The position numbers and the translations under genes are program-made. Of a stretch of DNA of 64,000 bases, positions 10,514 through 20,226 are shown piece by piece; within the stretch, counting starts at the first letter, position 1, and each line of letters starts with the position of its first letter. Source of the DNA: Seminavis robusta (taxonomy: Eukaryota; Bacillariophyta; Bacillariophyceae; Naviculales; Naviculaceae); NCBI GenBank assembly GCA_903772945.1, contig CAICTM010000404.1, positions 1 to 64,000 of the forward strand, in the 5' to 3' direction. The notes below the pieces were generated by a model. It was not told the DNA's origin. It worked only from the letters and a program-made list of their open reading frames with translations, and searched no databases.

Positions 10514-12079
10514 TTACGCCGACAACTCCCAGAAGGTATAGACAGTGCTCACGACAGTGGCCAAAAAGCCCCACACCAAGAGAGCGGTATCCATGGCAAT
10601 GGAGCACGCAAGAGACCTTGCGGACAACGAGCCACGAGGAAGACCAAAGCGTACCGAAAGGATCAAGTGTAGAAAGGGGGGTACGCAAAACCCCACCACG
10701 GCTACACAACAACATCCCACAAAGCTCAGCACATTGACAAACCCAGGGACAAAGCTGCTAATGGCAGCACAAAGTAAGCAAATACTCCAACGAACCGTAG
10801 CCTTGAGCCACCAGGGGGTCTTGTGGAACGTCCATTCATCGTCGTCGTCATCGTGATGCCAAAAGGAGGCAATCTTGCCTTCTACCAGCTCTCCACAAGG
10901 CACAATGAGCAATGGAGCCGTGACTAGCACGACCAAGACCATGGAAATGCGTGTCAGTGTGGGGATCCAGCCCACCGAAGGCAACTCGTGCAAGACATCA
11001 CCTTGAATGTTGGGAAATGGGATCAACAGGCCGACACCCAATAAAATGTAAGAAAGGGCGACCAGAGTCATGGCCCACGATGTTGCCGGTACGAGCTGCT
11101 GCGGTTCTTGCATGGCCTGTCGAAAGGAAAATGCCAGCGGTGTGATTCCAAATCCAAAGACGCATATACCAAACCACTGGCTCACACCGCCCATTCCAGC
11201 TCGCGGCCACCAAAACGAACCACTGTCCTGAGCCGTTGTATTTATATTTTCCATCATGGGAGAATCGCTTGCCAAGACATGCCAGGTTTGTGAATTGTCG
11301 TCATTCTCCACAAAAAAGCCATACCAGGCAATCACCACAAAGGTTGCCACGAGTACCAGCAATCCCATGGCACTCGCCTTGGCCAAATGGCCCGTGTGCG
11401 GTACCACGGAAAGAGGTCCCATGATTGCCACCAGCAAAAATGAATCTACAGATCCCATGCCCGTGGTAAAGGGAGTGTCTCCCAAGAAGCTTCGCATGGC
11501 GTTCAAGTAGGTCACAATGACACCAATAAGGTATAAGACCATAATCACATCCAACAGATGGGCACCCCATGGTCCGAGAGCATACCATGCCAGTTGTACC
11601 AATGTGGTCATGCCCTTGGGTGGCTCATTTTTCGTCAATTGATGTTCTTTCCGTGATGCGGTAATAGTCTTCGGCGGGACCTCGAGACTGTCATAGACTG
11701 TGGAAGTCGCCGTACTGGACGAGTGAAGCAGCCGCGCCTCTTCGTCAACTTCCATTTCCGTCGCCTTCTCTTTGAGGGCAAGAACAATACTATGGCACTG
11801 ACAGAGCTTGTGTACTGTGACGACATTCCAGATTCCCAGTCCCAACAAACCAAAGATGTGCAGGAGAATTCCACCCTGTTGAGCGGCAAATGCCAAGGCG
11901 AGACAGCCCGTTCCCATGCAAGTCTTGGCCATGTTGATGACCGTGTGTGCTACGGATGCATCGTGATGTTGTGGGGAGGTATCGTCTTGTTCTGGCAGGG
12001 GATCCTTGGATTCCGAACACATGGTTTGATTGTTTCTTGGTCTCTGCAGTTCTTCTACCACTTCTTTGCTTTGCAGCAA
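10514..12079 (-). CDS. Amino acid/auxin permease family transporter (copy 1)
   Basis: A 521-residue polytopic membrane protein of the AAAP (SLC36/SLC38, vacuolar AVT-like) superfamily, which exchanges or symports amino acids with protons or sodium across plasma or vacuolar membranes. After a hydrophilic N-tail of about 45 residues, the first helix contains the family-typical segment N-M-A-K-T-C-M-G-T-G-C-L-A-L-A-F-A. This is the unwound helix-1 substrate site of the LeuT fold. About eleven hydrophobic segments follow. The loop between helices 2 and 3 is long and polar, and an acidic D-D-D-D-D loop lies near residue 400. The last helices carry P-G-F-V-N-V-L-S-F-V-G, also present in the copy at 18216. 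The two genes face opposite ways about 6 kb apart. Substrate cannot be told from sequence. Confidence 0.88.
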   Translation of the reverse strand: MLQSKEVVEELQRPRNNQTMCSESKDPLPEQDDTSPQHHDASVAHTVINMAKTCMGTGCLALAFAAQQGGILLHIFGLLGLGIWNVVTVHKLCQCHSIVLALKEKATEMEVDEEARLLHSSSTATSTVYDSLEVPPKTITASRKEHQLTKNEPPKGMTTLVQLAWYALGPWGAHLLDVIMVLYLIGVIVTYLNAMRSFLGDTPFTTGMGSVDSFLLVAIMGPLSVVPHTGHLAKASAMGLLVLVATFVVIAWYGFFVENDDNSQTWHVLASDSPMMENINTTAQDSGSFWWPRAGMGGVSQWFGICVFGFGITPLAFSFRQAMQEPQQLVPATSWAMTLVALSYILLGVGLLIPFPNIQGDVLHELPSVGWIPTLTRISMVLVVLVTAPLLIVPCGELVEGKIASFWHHDDDDDEWTFHKTPWWLKATVRWSICLLCAAISSFVPGFVNVLSFVGCCCVAVVGFCVPPFLHLILSVRFGLPRGSLSARSLACSIAMDTALLVWGFLATVVSTVYTFWELSA

Positions 12080-12482
12080 CCAACCACCGTTCTATATCTC
12101 TGGTTCAAGGATGAGCTACTGTCTCCAATGTAGTACTAATACAACAGCAAACCCAGCTTCCACCTTCGATGCAAACGTGTCAGATCAAGATGGAGAGCTT
12201 CAATGCTTGCTGGATGATGGGATCTCTTCTGCCATCGTCAGGTTCTGGCGTCACAGAATCACAACCGAAAGACTTCTGTGAAACGCGATGCGAGCTGCTT
12301 GTTTCGGCTTCTCTTTTTCTTCCACGTTGGTACCCCCACCATGTACCGGTACCGAACCCCAGCTACCGAAGCACCGTTGGACCACTTTGGGTCACCGATC
12401 TAGTGCTACCGGTAGCTACTAGTAGCTATTATCCTAAGCAATCTCGTTCCTCTTCCAGGTATACCGTAGGTAATGGCCTTTA
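12080..12482. other. Intergenic, 5' flank of the permease gene
   Basis: Probable promoter side of the transporter that starts at 12079. ACCGGTAC and CTAGTAGCTA palindromic words are present near 12345-12425. No gene is seen. Confidence 0.5.
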
Positions 12483-12965
12483 TCACACACAATTTTCTAG
12501 GAAGGACCGGCAGTCAAAACGTTGTGGAACCTGCAACGGGCTGAAGGGTTGTAAAATCATTTCGTTCGCATCGGACGCCTCTCTTGTTGGGTTTGCCAAG
12601 CTTGACACGATTTCCTTTTTCGTAGCTGCAGGCTTTCGCGGTTGATTCAATTTATCTTTCCCTTTTTCACAGCTGGTGCTGCCTTTGGTCGAGCCCTGAT
12701 CTTTGTGTTTCCTTCCTTGCCTCTGTGTCTGTCCTTTGCAACTGCGATCAAGCAATGTGGCTGCAGCTGCTCTGATCCTGCCGTTTCTATTTGGCGAACA
12801 GAATGCACTGCCCAGTGTGTTGACCGCATTCATTGCCTCCTTGTTGGCCAGTACTGGTAGCAACATCCCGTGTGTATCAAAACTCAAGTTTTCACAAGAG
12901 GACCAAGAGGTGCCCCGAGCCAACGAAACACCAACAATCATCAGAGCCCCAACTAGCGACAGCAC
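12483..12965 (-). CDS. Small secreted protein candidate
   Basis: A 160-residue frame beginning with a clean signal-peptide-like stretch (M-L-S-L-V-G-A-L-M-I-V-G-V-S-L-A, residues 1-16), then a cysteine-containing N-terminal half and a Lys/Gln-rich hydrophilic C-terminal half with no known domain. It lies between the permease and the BTB gene, all three on the minus strand. No family is recognised. The signal sequence is the only positive evidence, so it could be a chance frame. Confidence 0.42.
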   Translation of the reverse strand: MLSLVGALMIVGVSLARGTSWSSCENLSFDTHGMLLPVLANKEAMNAVNTLGSAFCSPNRNGRIRAAAATLLDRSCKGQTQRQGRKHKDQGSTKGSTSCEKGKDKLNQPRKPAATKKEIVSSLANPTREASDANEMILQPFSPLQVPQRFDCRSFLENCV

Positions 12966-13314
12966 ATAGATAATTCCGCAGTGCCGCGCATCGCGTTATG
13001 ATTGCCCAAAGATTGTACCGTCATCCAAGAGTTACGATCCTCCTCTCTCACACACCGAACTGTCGTTGAGACATCATGGCAGAGGGGGTATCTCTCTAGT
13101 TTAGCGTCAACTATCCAACCTGCCAGCCAGCCGGCAAGCTTTGTATGACGATTCATGACGTTGCAGCCTGCAACTGTGTGTTGTTGGTATAGAAGCACCT
13201 AAAATGTCAAGAAAACCCTAATTTGAGAGTTGGGCTATCACAATTGCTGACAATTGTGTTTTCAAACTTTTTCAATAGTATGTTGGACGATCGTGCGAGC
13301 ATGAAGAAAGGATA
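12966..13314. other. Intergenic
   Basis: Short gap between the secreted-protein candidate and the BTB gene. It contains the repeat-like words CCAGCCAGCCGG and TTGACAATTGTG. No gene. Confidence 0.5.
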
Positions 13315-14583
13315 CTAGGCACTGTCGTCAGAGTTGTTGCCACTGCCGGACGATGCAAATCTGTACTTTACTTTTGGAACTGGTCCTCTTCCAAACTCGT
13401 AACAATGCCACTCGATGGGTGGTGGAGATTCATCCTGTTCCCCTCCAACAACAAAGTAGAATTTCTTAGCTCCAAGTGCTGCTCCTGGCACATCAACATC
13501 TTCATCAGGGATCATGATTTCCCACATGGCGCCACAACGACGCAACCAAAAAACACAGGGTTGCCCGCCAAACTGTCCATTTTTGGTATACTTGCAGTGG
13601 CCTCTGAATAACCCATCTCGAACATAGACCCCATTAACAGCTCGCGAACCAGCTCCTGTCACTTTGATCTCAGTTGGGATTTTATCTGTTTGTATATGTG
13701 TCATCCAGGGATTGTTTCGCTTGTGCGAGAAGACGTCTGAAGAGATCTCCTTTGCTGCAAAAGCTTGATACTTGTATGCTTCCAGTAACTGCTCAGGTGT
13801 GACCAACCCTGAAGCTGCAACAGTGGTTGCCAACAATTCGGGCTTAATCCTTCCGAAACAAATGTGCTGCGAAAGCCCTTTTGCAGTCATGAGTCGTTCA
13901 CTCTCCTTGCCTTGTGCCCACAGGTTCAGGATCTGAAAGAGCTGGTATTCTGTTTTTTCCATCGCTTCGTCCGTGAGTATCTCTTTGAGGATATCAACAC
14001 TCAAACAGTCCACATGCTCCTGGGTGATTGAATTAGTCGAGAAAGGGCGGCGAATGTTTCGCCATGCTTCCTCTACCAGTGTTGCTGGAACTTTCGGCTC
14101 AGCCATTTTGCATGCTTGAAGGATAGCAAAGGAAGAGCAAGGGGAACTCCACCAAATTAGTTCCAATTTCTTGCGAATGCGTTTAACAAGCCCAGGAAGC
14201 TGGAAGTATGCCGCGGCTTCAAGCAATGAAACAAAGGATTGAATCAATGGATAATCAAAAGAGCGCCCTTCCTGACTTTTTCTCTTCTTGCAGTTCAGCA
14301 TCTGTGCGGAATCTGTAAGAATGTATTCCACAACAGCTCTCAAGGTGCCTCCTTTGAATCCAACCTCTACAACAGAAGACAAAGCCTCCTGGAATTTGCC
14401 CAGGAGCATTCCTCTAAAAACCTGACTTCTAGCAGACAGCAGAAATCGGTTTGCTGGCACCTCTACTCCATCAGTTCCTCTGAGTGTCACATCATTCAAA
14501 GCTTCATCAGTCAGGAAGCTTTGGAGCATCTCATTGATGGAGATCTCCTTGTCACGGCTATTATGCATAGTTGTGCCTTCCAT
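13315..14583 (-). CDS. BTB/POZ-BACK domain protein
   Basis: A 422-residue protein with an N-terminal BTB fold (about residues 17-135). The strand L-N-D-V-T-L-R-G, the helix A-N-R-F-L-L-S-A-R-S-Q-V-F-R-G-M-L and the later L-L-E-A-A-A-Y-F-Q-L-P-G-L are typical. A helical BACK-like region follows (about 140-290). The last 100 residues form a beta-rich module starting G-A-G-S-R-A-V-N-G-V-Y, a segment often seen in protist proteins, and ending in a Ser/Asn tail. BTB-BACK proteins usually dimerise and act as substrate adaptors for cullin-3 ubiquitin ligases; the C-terminal module would then be the substrate-binding part. That role is inference. The gene is intronless and starts at an ATG with a second ATG five codons on. 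Confidence 0.85.
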   Translation of the reverse strand: MEGTTMHNSRDKEISINEMLQSFLTDEALNDVTLRGTDGVEVPANRFLLSARSQVFRGMLLGKFQEALSSVVEVGFKGGTLRAVVEYILTDSAQMLNCKKRKSQEGRSFDYPLIQSFVSLLEAAAYFQLPGLVKRIRKKLELIWWSSPCSSFAILQACKMAEPKVPATLVEEAWRNIRRPFSTNSITQEHVDCLSVDILKEILTDEAMEKTEYQLFQILNLWAQGKESERLMTAKGLSQHICFGRIKPELLATTVAASGLVTPEQLLEAYKYQAFAAKEISSDVFSHKRNNPWMTHIQTDKIPTEIKVTGAGSRAVNGVYVRDGLFRGHCKYTKNGQFGGQPCVFWLRRCGAMWEIMIPDEDVDVPGAALGAKKFYFVVGGEQDESPPPIEWHCYEFGRGPVPKVKYRFASSGSGNNSDDSA

Positions 14584-15363
14584 CTTTTCAACAAAACTTG
14601 TCTCCTTTTGATGGCAACGGTCAACCTTTAGATTTTAATCATCTTCACACAGATGCTTTCGAGACCTACCCAGCAACTCAGGAGGATCCATATCAATCCG
14701 GTCTCAATTCTTGCTTGTTGTGCGCTGGCTCTTGCTTGTAATGCTTCTTGCCAAAGGCACCCACCTCTCCGCTCAAGAATGGCCTGGTGCTCATTTTCTC
14801 TGGTATGGTCTTACCCCCCAAGGTTCAGCTCTTCTTCCTATGTGACGGTTGTGCTGGTCCCTTCAGCGTTCCCCATGCTATGGATTGCAAAAGCAGACGT
14901 TTAATTATCTGGCACCGTAATGAAATTGAGGCTGCCGAAGGCATGAGCCCTCAACCAGTTTGACATGGAATCATTAGGCCGGTTGGCTACAACATGAAAC
15001 TAGCTAGCTAGTACTGCCACCACTGCTAGCTCTAGTAGATATAGCCTGTTCCTAGCTAGGTAATAAACAGTTGGCTGCTTGGGTAGCCAAGATGTTAGGC
15101 TCTCCTGTTGGCTAGCTAAATAATGAACTGTTGGCTGCTTGGGAGCTACGGTAAGTATTAATAGTAGCTACTCCAGCCTGCTACGGTAGCTAGCCAGCCA
15201 TCCGTTCCTCTTTTTGATTTTGGGCAGGCAACTTTTATAGGGTTAGGGCTAAAAAGTGTGACAGACAAACCGACATACCGACAAACAGACAAACGGACAA
15301 ACATACAAATAAAATTCACAAGGGCCCTACATCCATTGAGGGCTATCCGTAGTGAACCTGGTT

Positions 15364-15629
15364 GAAAGGGCCCGAAATCAGGATTTTAAGAATCCAATTT
15401 TAAAAATTGATCAATTCCAATCCAAAATATAAAATCGAAACCTAAATATAAACCCGAAACCTAAATATAAAACCGAAACCAAATTACTATGGTAAATAAC
15501 TAGTAAAATCAAACCAAAACCTAAATATCAAACCGAAACCTAAATATAAAATCGAAACCAAAATATAAAATCGAAACCCAAATATAAAGCAGAATTACAT
15601 GTAAATAAATCGTGATTTCGGGCCCTTTC
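15364..15629. mobile_element. MITE-like element with perfect 17-bp terminal inverted repeats
   Basis: The ends 15364-15380 (GAAAGGGCCCGAAATCA) and 15613-15629 are perfect inverted copies. The element is flanked by GTT on both sides (15361-15363 and 15630-15632), consistent with a 3-bp target duplication. The 232-bp interior is AT-rich and made largely of a 19-bp tandem repeat. It has no coding capacity. Its ends do not match the CAG-flanked MITE family at 9021 and 37355, so it is a second family. Confidence 0.72.
15424..15592. repeat. 19-bp minisatellite inside the MITE-like element
   Basis: Units close to CGAAACCTAAATATAAAAC repeat about seven times with substitutions, interrupted near 15481-15510 by unrelated sequence. 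The array is confined between the inverted repeats of the surrounding element, so it was probably carried by it or arose within it. Confidence 0.75.
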
Positions 15630-15885
15630 GTTCTATTTCATGCCAATGCTTTGGTTCCTCAGACCTTCAGTTGGCCCCTTCCATCTGTTCCAGCCCCTAC
15701 CAGCCCTGCTGGCCACCCCATTTCCACCTTTTTTAAAACCGCAATAGAATATTATGGTCATAGCAGGTCATAGCAATGTCCAGTGACACCACAAGCCGTT
15801 GGCAGTTGCGATCCATGACCTCCACCCCACCTCGAAACCGATTACCGATACCGATACCCCATGTTATGTTAGCTAGATCATCAGC

Positions 15886-17217
15886 ATGGGCTCACTGTCG
15901 GAGAGTATGAATGGGAGCGGTCGCCGTCCGTCTTCCCCAGGTACTCCAAGTACTCCAAGCAAGAGCAGCAGTGGATACAGCATTGGTCGCGGGGCAGTGA
16001 TTTGTCTCATGGTCTTGAATCTGCTGGGTATGGGATACCAGATTATCTACCAGCCTTTGGTCCAGCAGAGTGGGGTATCCGTTGCCAAGCATTGTGTGGG
16101 ACGAGATAACAATGCTACCAGTATTACTAATACTGAGACTGAAAGGATGTCATCATCATCTGCTGCTACGCATACTCCCACGGCTCCTCCTCTACTACCC
16201 ACCACTCCCGCCGTAATATCCAACCAAACGACGAGAATTATTGGCTGGATCCGTCCCGACGTGGTGTACGGTCTGATTCATATACCCAAAGTGGTGGGAA
16301 CCGAAATCAACGGCCTGCTGGCCGCCCAATACGAACGAGTCTGCGGGAACAAGGGCTATTCGTTTGATGCCGCCCAATCCAATCGACACGTTGGAAACAC
16401 GAATTTGTTTTTGGACAAGAACAATTCCGATCGCAACAATGTTTTGCCCGAGGAAATGCTGGCACGAGGATTCGAAGACTGCGATTACATTGCACTGGAA
16501 GAAAAACCCGATTTTTGGACGCCTCTCTTTCAACAACTCGGGCCCATTGAATTGCACGTGCCCTGTCGAGAACCTCTCCAGCATTTGCGATCCATGTGCA
16601 ACTATGCCAACAATTGGCGTGGTATAAGGCGCATCTTTAACTGCAGTGCCACCGATCTACGACAGGAAGTACAAAATTGCGATGCCGGATTGTTTCGTCT
16701 GCAGCAATCCTTTCGTCAACAACCCAACATGACGGCACTGAAATGCTTTGATCCCTTGCCACCGCAACGGTACACTGATTACATGGGGGATATATTGCAA
16801 CCCAAACGACTGCCATCGGAATATGTGCATCGAGAAACCAATTTACCACATGACAAGAGTTTCACGGAATGCATCTGGAACCAAACCAAGGAATGGCAAG
16901 ACAACTTACTCCAAATCATGCGCAAGCATTGGTACTATTACAATTTTTGCCATTCCTGTTTGGGATCCAAACATGATTTGTTTGCGACGACGACCAACAA
17001 GAAACAAAAGATCATTAAGCCGCCCAAACAACAGAGAAGCTCCGCAGGAAGTGCCACTGGTGCCAAAAAGAACAGCCCGAATCCGCAACGGCAACAACCA
17101 ATAAAAAAGAGCCATCCACCAAAACAACCACCACCACCAAAACCTCAAAGCTTTGCCAACGCCCCAAAACAGAGCAATCTACAACCGCTACCAAAAACAC
17201 TTCCACCAATCGAATAG
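15886..17217 (+). CDS. Type II membrane sulfotransferase-like protein
   Basis: A 443-residue protein with a short Ser/Pro-rich cytosolic tail, one signal-anchor helix (about residues 37-57) and a long lumenal part, the layout of Golgi carbohydrate-modifying enzymes. Residues 132-139 read H-I-P-K-V-V-G-T. This corresponds to the H-x-P-K-x-x-G-T PAPS 5'-phosphosulfate loop of Golgi sulfotransferases. Residues 227-240 (C-R-E-P-L-Q-H-L-R-S-M-C-N-Y) fit the R-x-P-x-x-R-x-x-S-x-x-x-Y 3'-phosphate-binding region. N-glycosylation sites (N-x-S/T) are frequent between 76 and 350. The last 70 residues are a Lys/Pro/Gln-rich tail unlikely to be catalytic. It would transfer sulfate to glycans or glycoproteins; the acceptor is unknown. 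Confidence 0.72.
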   Translation: MGSLSESMNGSGRRPSSPGTPSTPSKSSSGYSIGRGAVICLMVLNLLGMGYQIIYQPLVQQSGVSVAKHCVGRDNNATSITNTETERMSSSSAATHTPTAPPLLPTTPAVISNQTTRIIGWIRPDVVYGLIHIPKVVGTEINGLLAAQYERVCGNKGYSFDAAQSNRHVGNTNLFLDKNNSDRNNVLPEEMLARGFEDCDYIALEEKPDFWTPLFQQLGPIELHVPCREPLQHLRSMCNYANNWRGIRRIFNCSATDLRQEVQNCDAGLFRLQQSFRQQPNMTALKCFDPLPPQRYTDYMGDILQPKRLPSEYVHRETNLPHDKSFTECIWNQTKEWQDNLLQIMRKHWYYYNFCHSCLGSKHDLFATTTNKKQKIIKPPKQQRSSAGSATGAKKNSPNPQRQQPIKKSHPPKQPPPPKPQSFANAPKQSNLQPLPKTLPPIE

Positions 17218-18215
17218 CTCAATTTTGTTTGTTTGCTACGGCTACGAGCAAAACCAACAATAGGAGCATTCGGCAACAACAACAACGCTCTGCCAAACAA
17301 AAAACAAATAAAACTGCCAAGAACTCATAAGAAACCACACGGCAAGCATGGTTGGCCACTACATGTACTTGCTGCATACAGTACTGTGTCGTAGAGACAG
17401 CTGCAACTACTGTATCAGCAACATAGCAACCAACCTTACATGGTGGCCGTCACCGATGCTGCTGATTACCAATGCATATCCCTGTCACAACTCCATGAAT
17501 ACAATACAATACTGTAGTTATGATTTTCTACTGATTACTTCATTCACTAGTGTGCCCAAATTTGGCCTGCTTTTCGATTCGATTCGATTCGATTCGCATC
17601 AGGCAAGACGCGCCGGTCTGCGGTCAGAGGAGCAAGAGGACGCAATATATATATATTACGGGGGGAAAGGTGCCAGAGTTGAGTCCAAAGAGGTGGCGTT
17701 GGAAGGAGGCGGACACTGCCAGACGTCCGGTTTTCATCCTACCGTACGAAAAGAGTTCGTCTGAACCGTTTTCTTGCTGCAGGATCTCGGGCCAGTTGGA
17801 TGGCTGATGGCTGAACGATCGAGTTGAGGAGTGATTGATTTGGGAATGCAAACGTATTTGTATACATACATTATCATCGATGAAAACCTGCAGCAGGTGA
17901 AGTTTGAGAACGAGATAATTCGATCGTGTCACTCACTGGTACTACCTAGCTACCGTACGCTGAGCAACAGCGATGTCGAGTGACAGTCGAGTCAGTTTTT
18001 TGGAGGGCTTGAGCACGACTGAGACCGTGAAAGGCTCACGTGCGGGATAAATACTACCAAGCCAGTGAAGCAGATTAGCATGACACCGATGACGAATGAC
18101 GAAAACAAAGTTCTGATTGAGGGCCATTTATTGGTGAGAAGCGAATGGATGTGACAGACCACAACCATTGAAAGTTAGTTTTGCAGCACAATCACAAAGA
18201 TAAAGGCCAGCCACC
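17218..18215. other. Intergenic with simple repeats
   Basis: An AACAAC-rich stretch follows the sulfotransferase stop. A GATTC pentanucleotide microsatellite lies at about 17577-17598 and a TA run at about 17647-17656. The last 200 bases are the promoter side of the permease at 18216. No gene is supported. Confidence 0.55.
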
Positions 18216-19634
18216 ATGGCCAGCACTAATAGCACCAACCATGCCAGAGTAAATGATGACACGAGCATTCCAATGGGTGAAGACTCCCCTCTACTGTTCT
18301 CCCCCAGCCGCCGCGAATCGCTCATCACGGCGGTAGTAGAGGAAGAAGTTCCAATTGGAAATGCGTCCGTGTTTGCCACCATGGTGAACATGGCCAAGGC
18401 GTGCATGGGACCGGGTTGTCTGGTATTACCGTTTGCGGCTCGACAAGGAGGTCTGTGGTTGCACACGGTCGGATTGTTGGCCATTGCCGTGTGGAATATT
18501 TATATTGTCCGTCGACTCTGTCAGTGTCTCGACTATTTGCCGGCTACTGTCAGAGCACCGACTGTCACTACGCCCAACCCCACGCGCAAACTGCGTCGTG
18601 ACACGCATAACAACAACAAACCGCCACCTCCGGAAGGCACGGCCATGTTTGGTCAAGTGGTCTGGTATGCACTCGGCAAAAAGGGATTGTTTGCCTTGGA
18701 TTTATTAATGCTACTCTTTTTACTGGGAATTCTGATTGCCTATATTAATGCCATGCGCAGTTTTCTACGCGATACACCCCTCTCCACACAATCGCCTCTC
18801 TTGGATGCCCTCCTCTTGGTGGCCATTATGGGACCACTCTCCAGTGTCCCTCACATGGGATATCTCTCCAAAGCCAGTGCTCTCGGATTGGTTGTGCTGG
18901 CGGCTACGTTTGTCGTGATTGGAATTTATGGAGTTCAACAGCAACAACAACAATCCACGCCACTCCATGGGACACCCCAAGAGGGTCTTTGGGGCATTAG
19001 TCAATGGTTTGGGTCCGTCGTATTCAGTTTTGGAGTGGCACCCCTCACGTACAATTTTCGATCCTCCATGGCCGATCCCACTCAAATGGTCACGGCCACG
19101 ACTGTTTCTTTGATGAGTGTGGCACTGGCGTACATGGGGATTGGCATTTTCTTTTGGGCACTCTTTCCCACGCTTCAAGGCGATTTGTTGCAAGCACTGC
19201 CGACGAACCAAGGGTTTGTGTGGCCCAGTCTCACGCGTCTCGCCATGGTCCTGGTTGGATTGACCACCGTGCCGCTATTGGTGGTTCCCTGTGGGGAATT
19301 GTTGGAAGGAAAATTAATCATGGCGCCACGATCCAACAACAACAATCATCATCACAAACGACGCATTCTGGTGCGATGCGGGATTTGTCTCTTTGCAGTG
19401 GGTGTCAGTCTCTACGTTCCGGGATTTGTCGATGTACTGAGTTTTGTGGGATGCTGTTGTGTGGCATGTCTCGGATTCTGTATCCCACCCTTGTTGCATC
19501 TCCTATTGGGGTATCGGTCACAACCTACGCATAGCATGATTTTGGATGCGGTCATGCTCGTCTGGGGCATCTTTGCGACAGTGGTCAGTACCACCTATAC
19601 GTTTCGACAAATCTCCACGGCCGCTGGAAATTGA
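18216..19634 (+). CDS. Amino acid/auxin permease family transporter (copy 2)
   Basis: A 472-residue AAAP-family transporter, clearly paralogous to the gene at 10514-12079. Shared signatures are N-M-A-K-A-C-M-G-P-G-C-L in helix 1, Y-I-N-A-M-R-S-F-L-R-D-T-P near the middle, L-V-V-P-C-G-E-L-L-E-G-K after the eighth helix and the late P-G-F-V-D-V-L-S-F-V-G-C-C-C segment. It lacks the long acidic loop of copy 1 and has a Q-rich lumenal loop near residue 240 and a His/Asn-rich loop near 375. The N-tail is hydrophilic (about 50 residues). The start is a good fit to a eukaryotic context, CCACCATGG. Likely a proton-coupled amino-acid transporter; substrate and membrane are unknown. Confidence 0.9.
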   Translation: MASTNSTNHARVNDDTSIPMGEDSPLLFSPSRRESLITAVVEEEVPIGNASVFATMVNMAKACMGPGCLVLPFAARQGGLWLHTVGLLAIAVWNIYIVRRLCQCLDYLPATVRAPTVTTPNPTRKLRRDTHNNNKPPPPEGTAMFGQVVWYALGKKGLFALDLLMLLFLLGILIAYINAMRSFLRDTPLSTQSPLLDALLLVAIMGPLSSVPHMGYLSKASALGLVVLAATFVVIGIYGVQQQQQQSTPLHGTPQEGLWGISQWFGSVVFSFGVAPLTYNFRSSMADPTQMVTATTVSLMSVALAYMGIGIFFWALFPTLQGDLLQALPTNQGFVWPSLTRLAMVLVGLTTVPLLVVPCGELLEGKLIMAPRSNNNNHHHKRRILVRCGICLFAVGVSLYVPGFVDVLSFVGCCCVACLGFCIPPLLHLLLGYRSQPTHSMILDAVMLVWGIFATVVSTTYTFRQISTAAGN

Positions 19635-20226
19635 ATGGAATGAACGAAAAACAGAGCAGATGAGCAATACCGTACGGTATGGAGAAAAGGTGCTTGCTAC
19701 TGAAAACAGTGGATGGAAGAAACTCATGTCATGCACTCTCTCAAAATCTTGCTGGGCATTAGAGATGTATGGGGTGCTCACGAGGTACCGGTACCGGTAC
19801 CGTACCGTAGCTATGCAATGCAAGCGGATCACCTCCAAAAAAGAAAAAAAGCCACATCTGATCCTGCTTTTTAATTCGTCACTGGCCAGGCGTTGTGTAG
19901 TATTGCAAGGGGCACGAAAACAAAGCACGACAACACGAACGAACCAAGAACAATTGCAGGTTGGTTGAACGAAGGACCTCAATCGGCCAGGCTTCCACTC
20001 GCTTGCCTTGTTTGGATGATTCCCCTGTTTGGATGATTCAATCATAATATACACGCTAGCTACGCGTCTATACAGCATGTCCTTTTTGCTCTCTTATCTT
20101 TTCTATAGTTCTCTATTTGTTAATATCTACTCATTCATGCGGCAACAGCTTCCAAATTGGAGCAAGTTGATACGTAATTCCAAAACTCTAAAAAGTGGTG
20201 GTTGGCAAGACAGACAGTCAAAACTT
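19635..20226. other. Intergenic, convergent 3' flanks
   Basis: Lies between the 3' ends of two convergent genes, the permease at 18216 and the dioxygenase at 20227. It contains a GGTACCGGTACCGGTACCGTACCGT cluster at about 19784-19807, which could form strong local hairpins. No gene. Confidence 0.5.

Larger units (their letters stand above)
14584..15885. other. Intergenic with a MITE and satellite-like repeats
   Basis: From 14990 to 15200 the sequence is dense in CTAGCTAG words, with a duplicated block around 15057 and 15117 (T-A-A-T-A-A-A-C-A-G-T-T-G-G-C-T-G-C and its near copy). From 15258 to 15305 an ACAGACAAACGGACAAAC-type simple repeat precedes the inverted-repeat element at 15364-15629. 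No gene is supported. Confidence 0.6.

Noticed and set aside
15238-15250. Telomere-like AGGGTTAGGG
   Set aside because: Only about two units, inside an ordinary intergenic gap; not an array.
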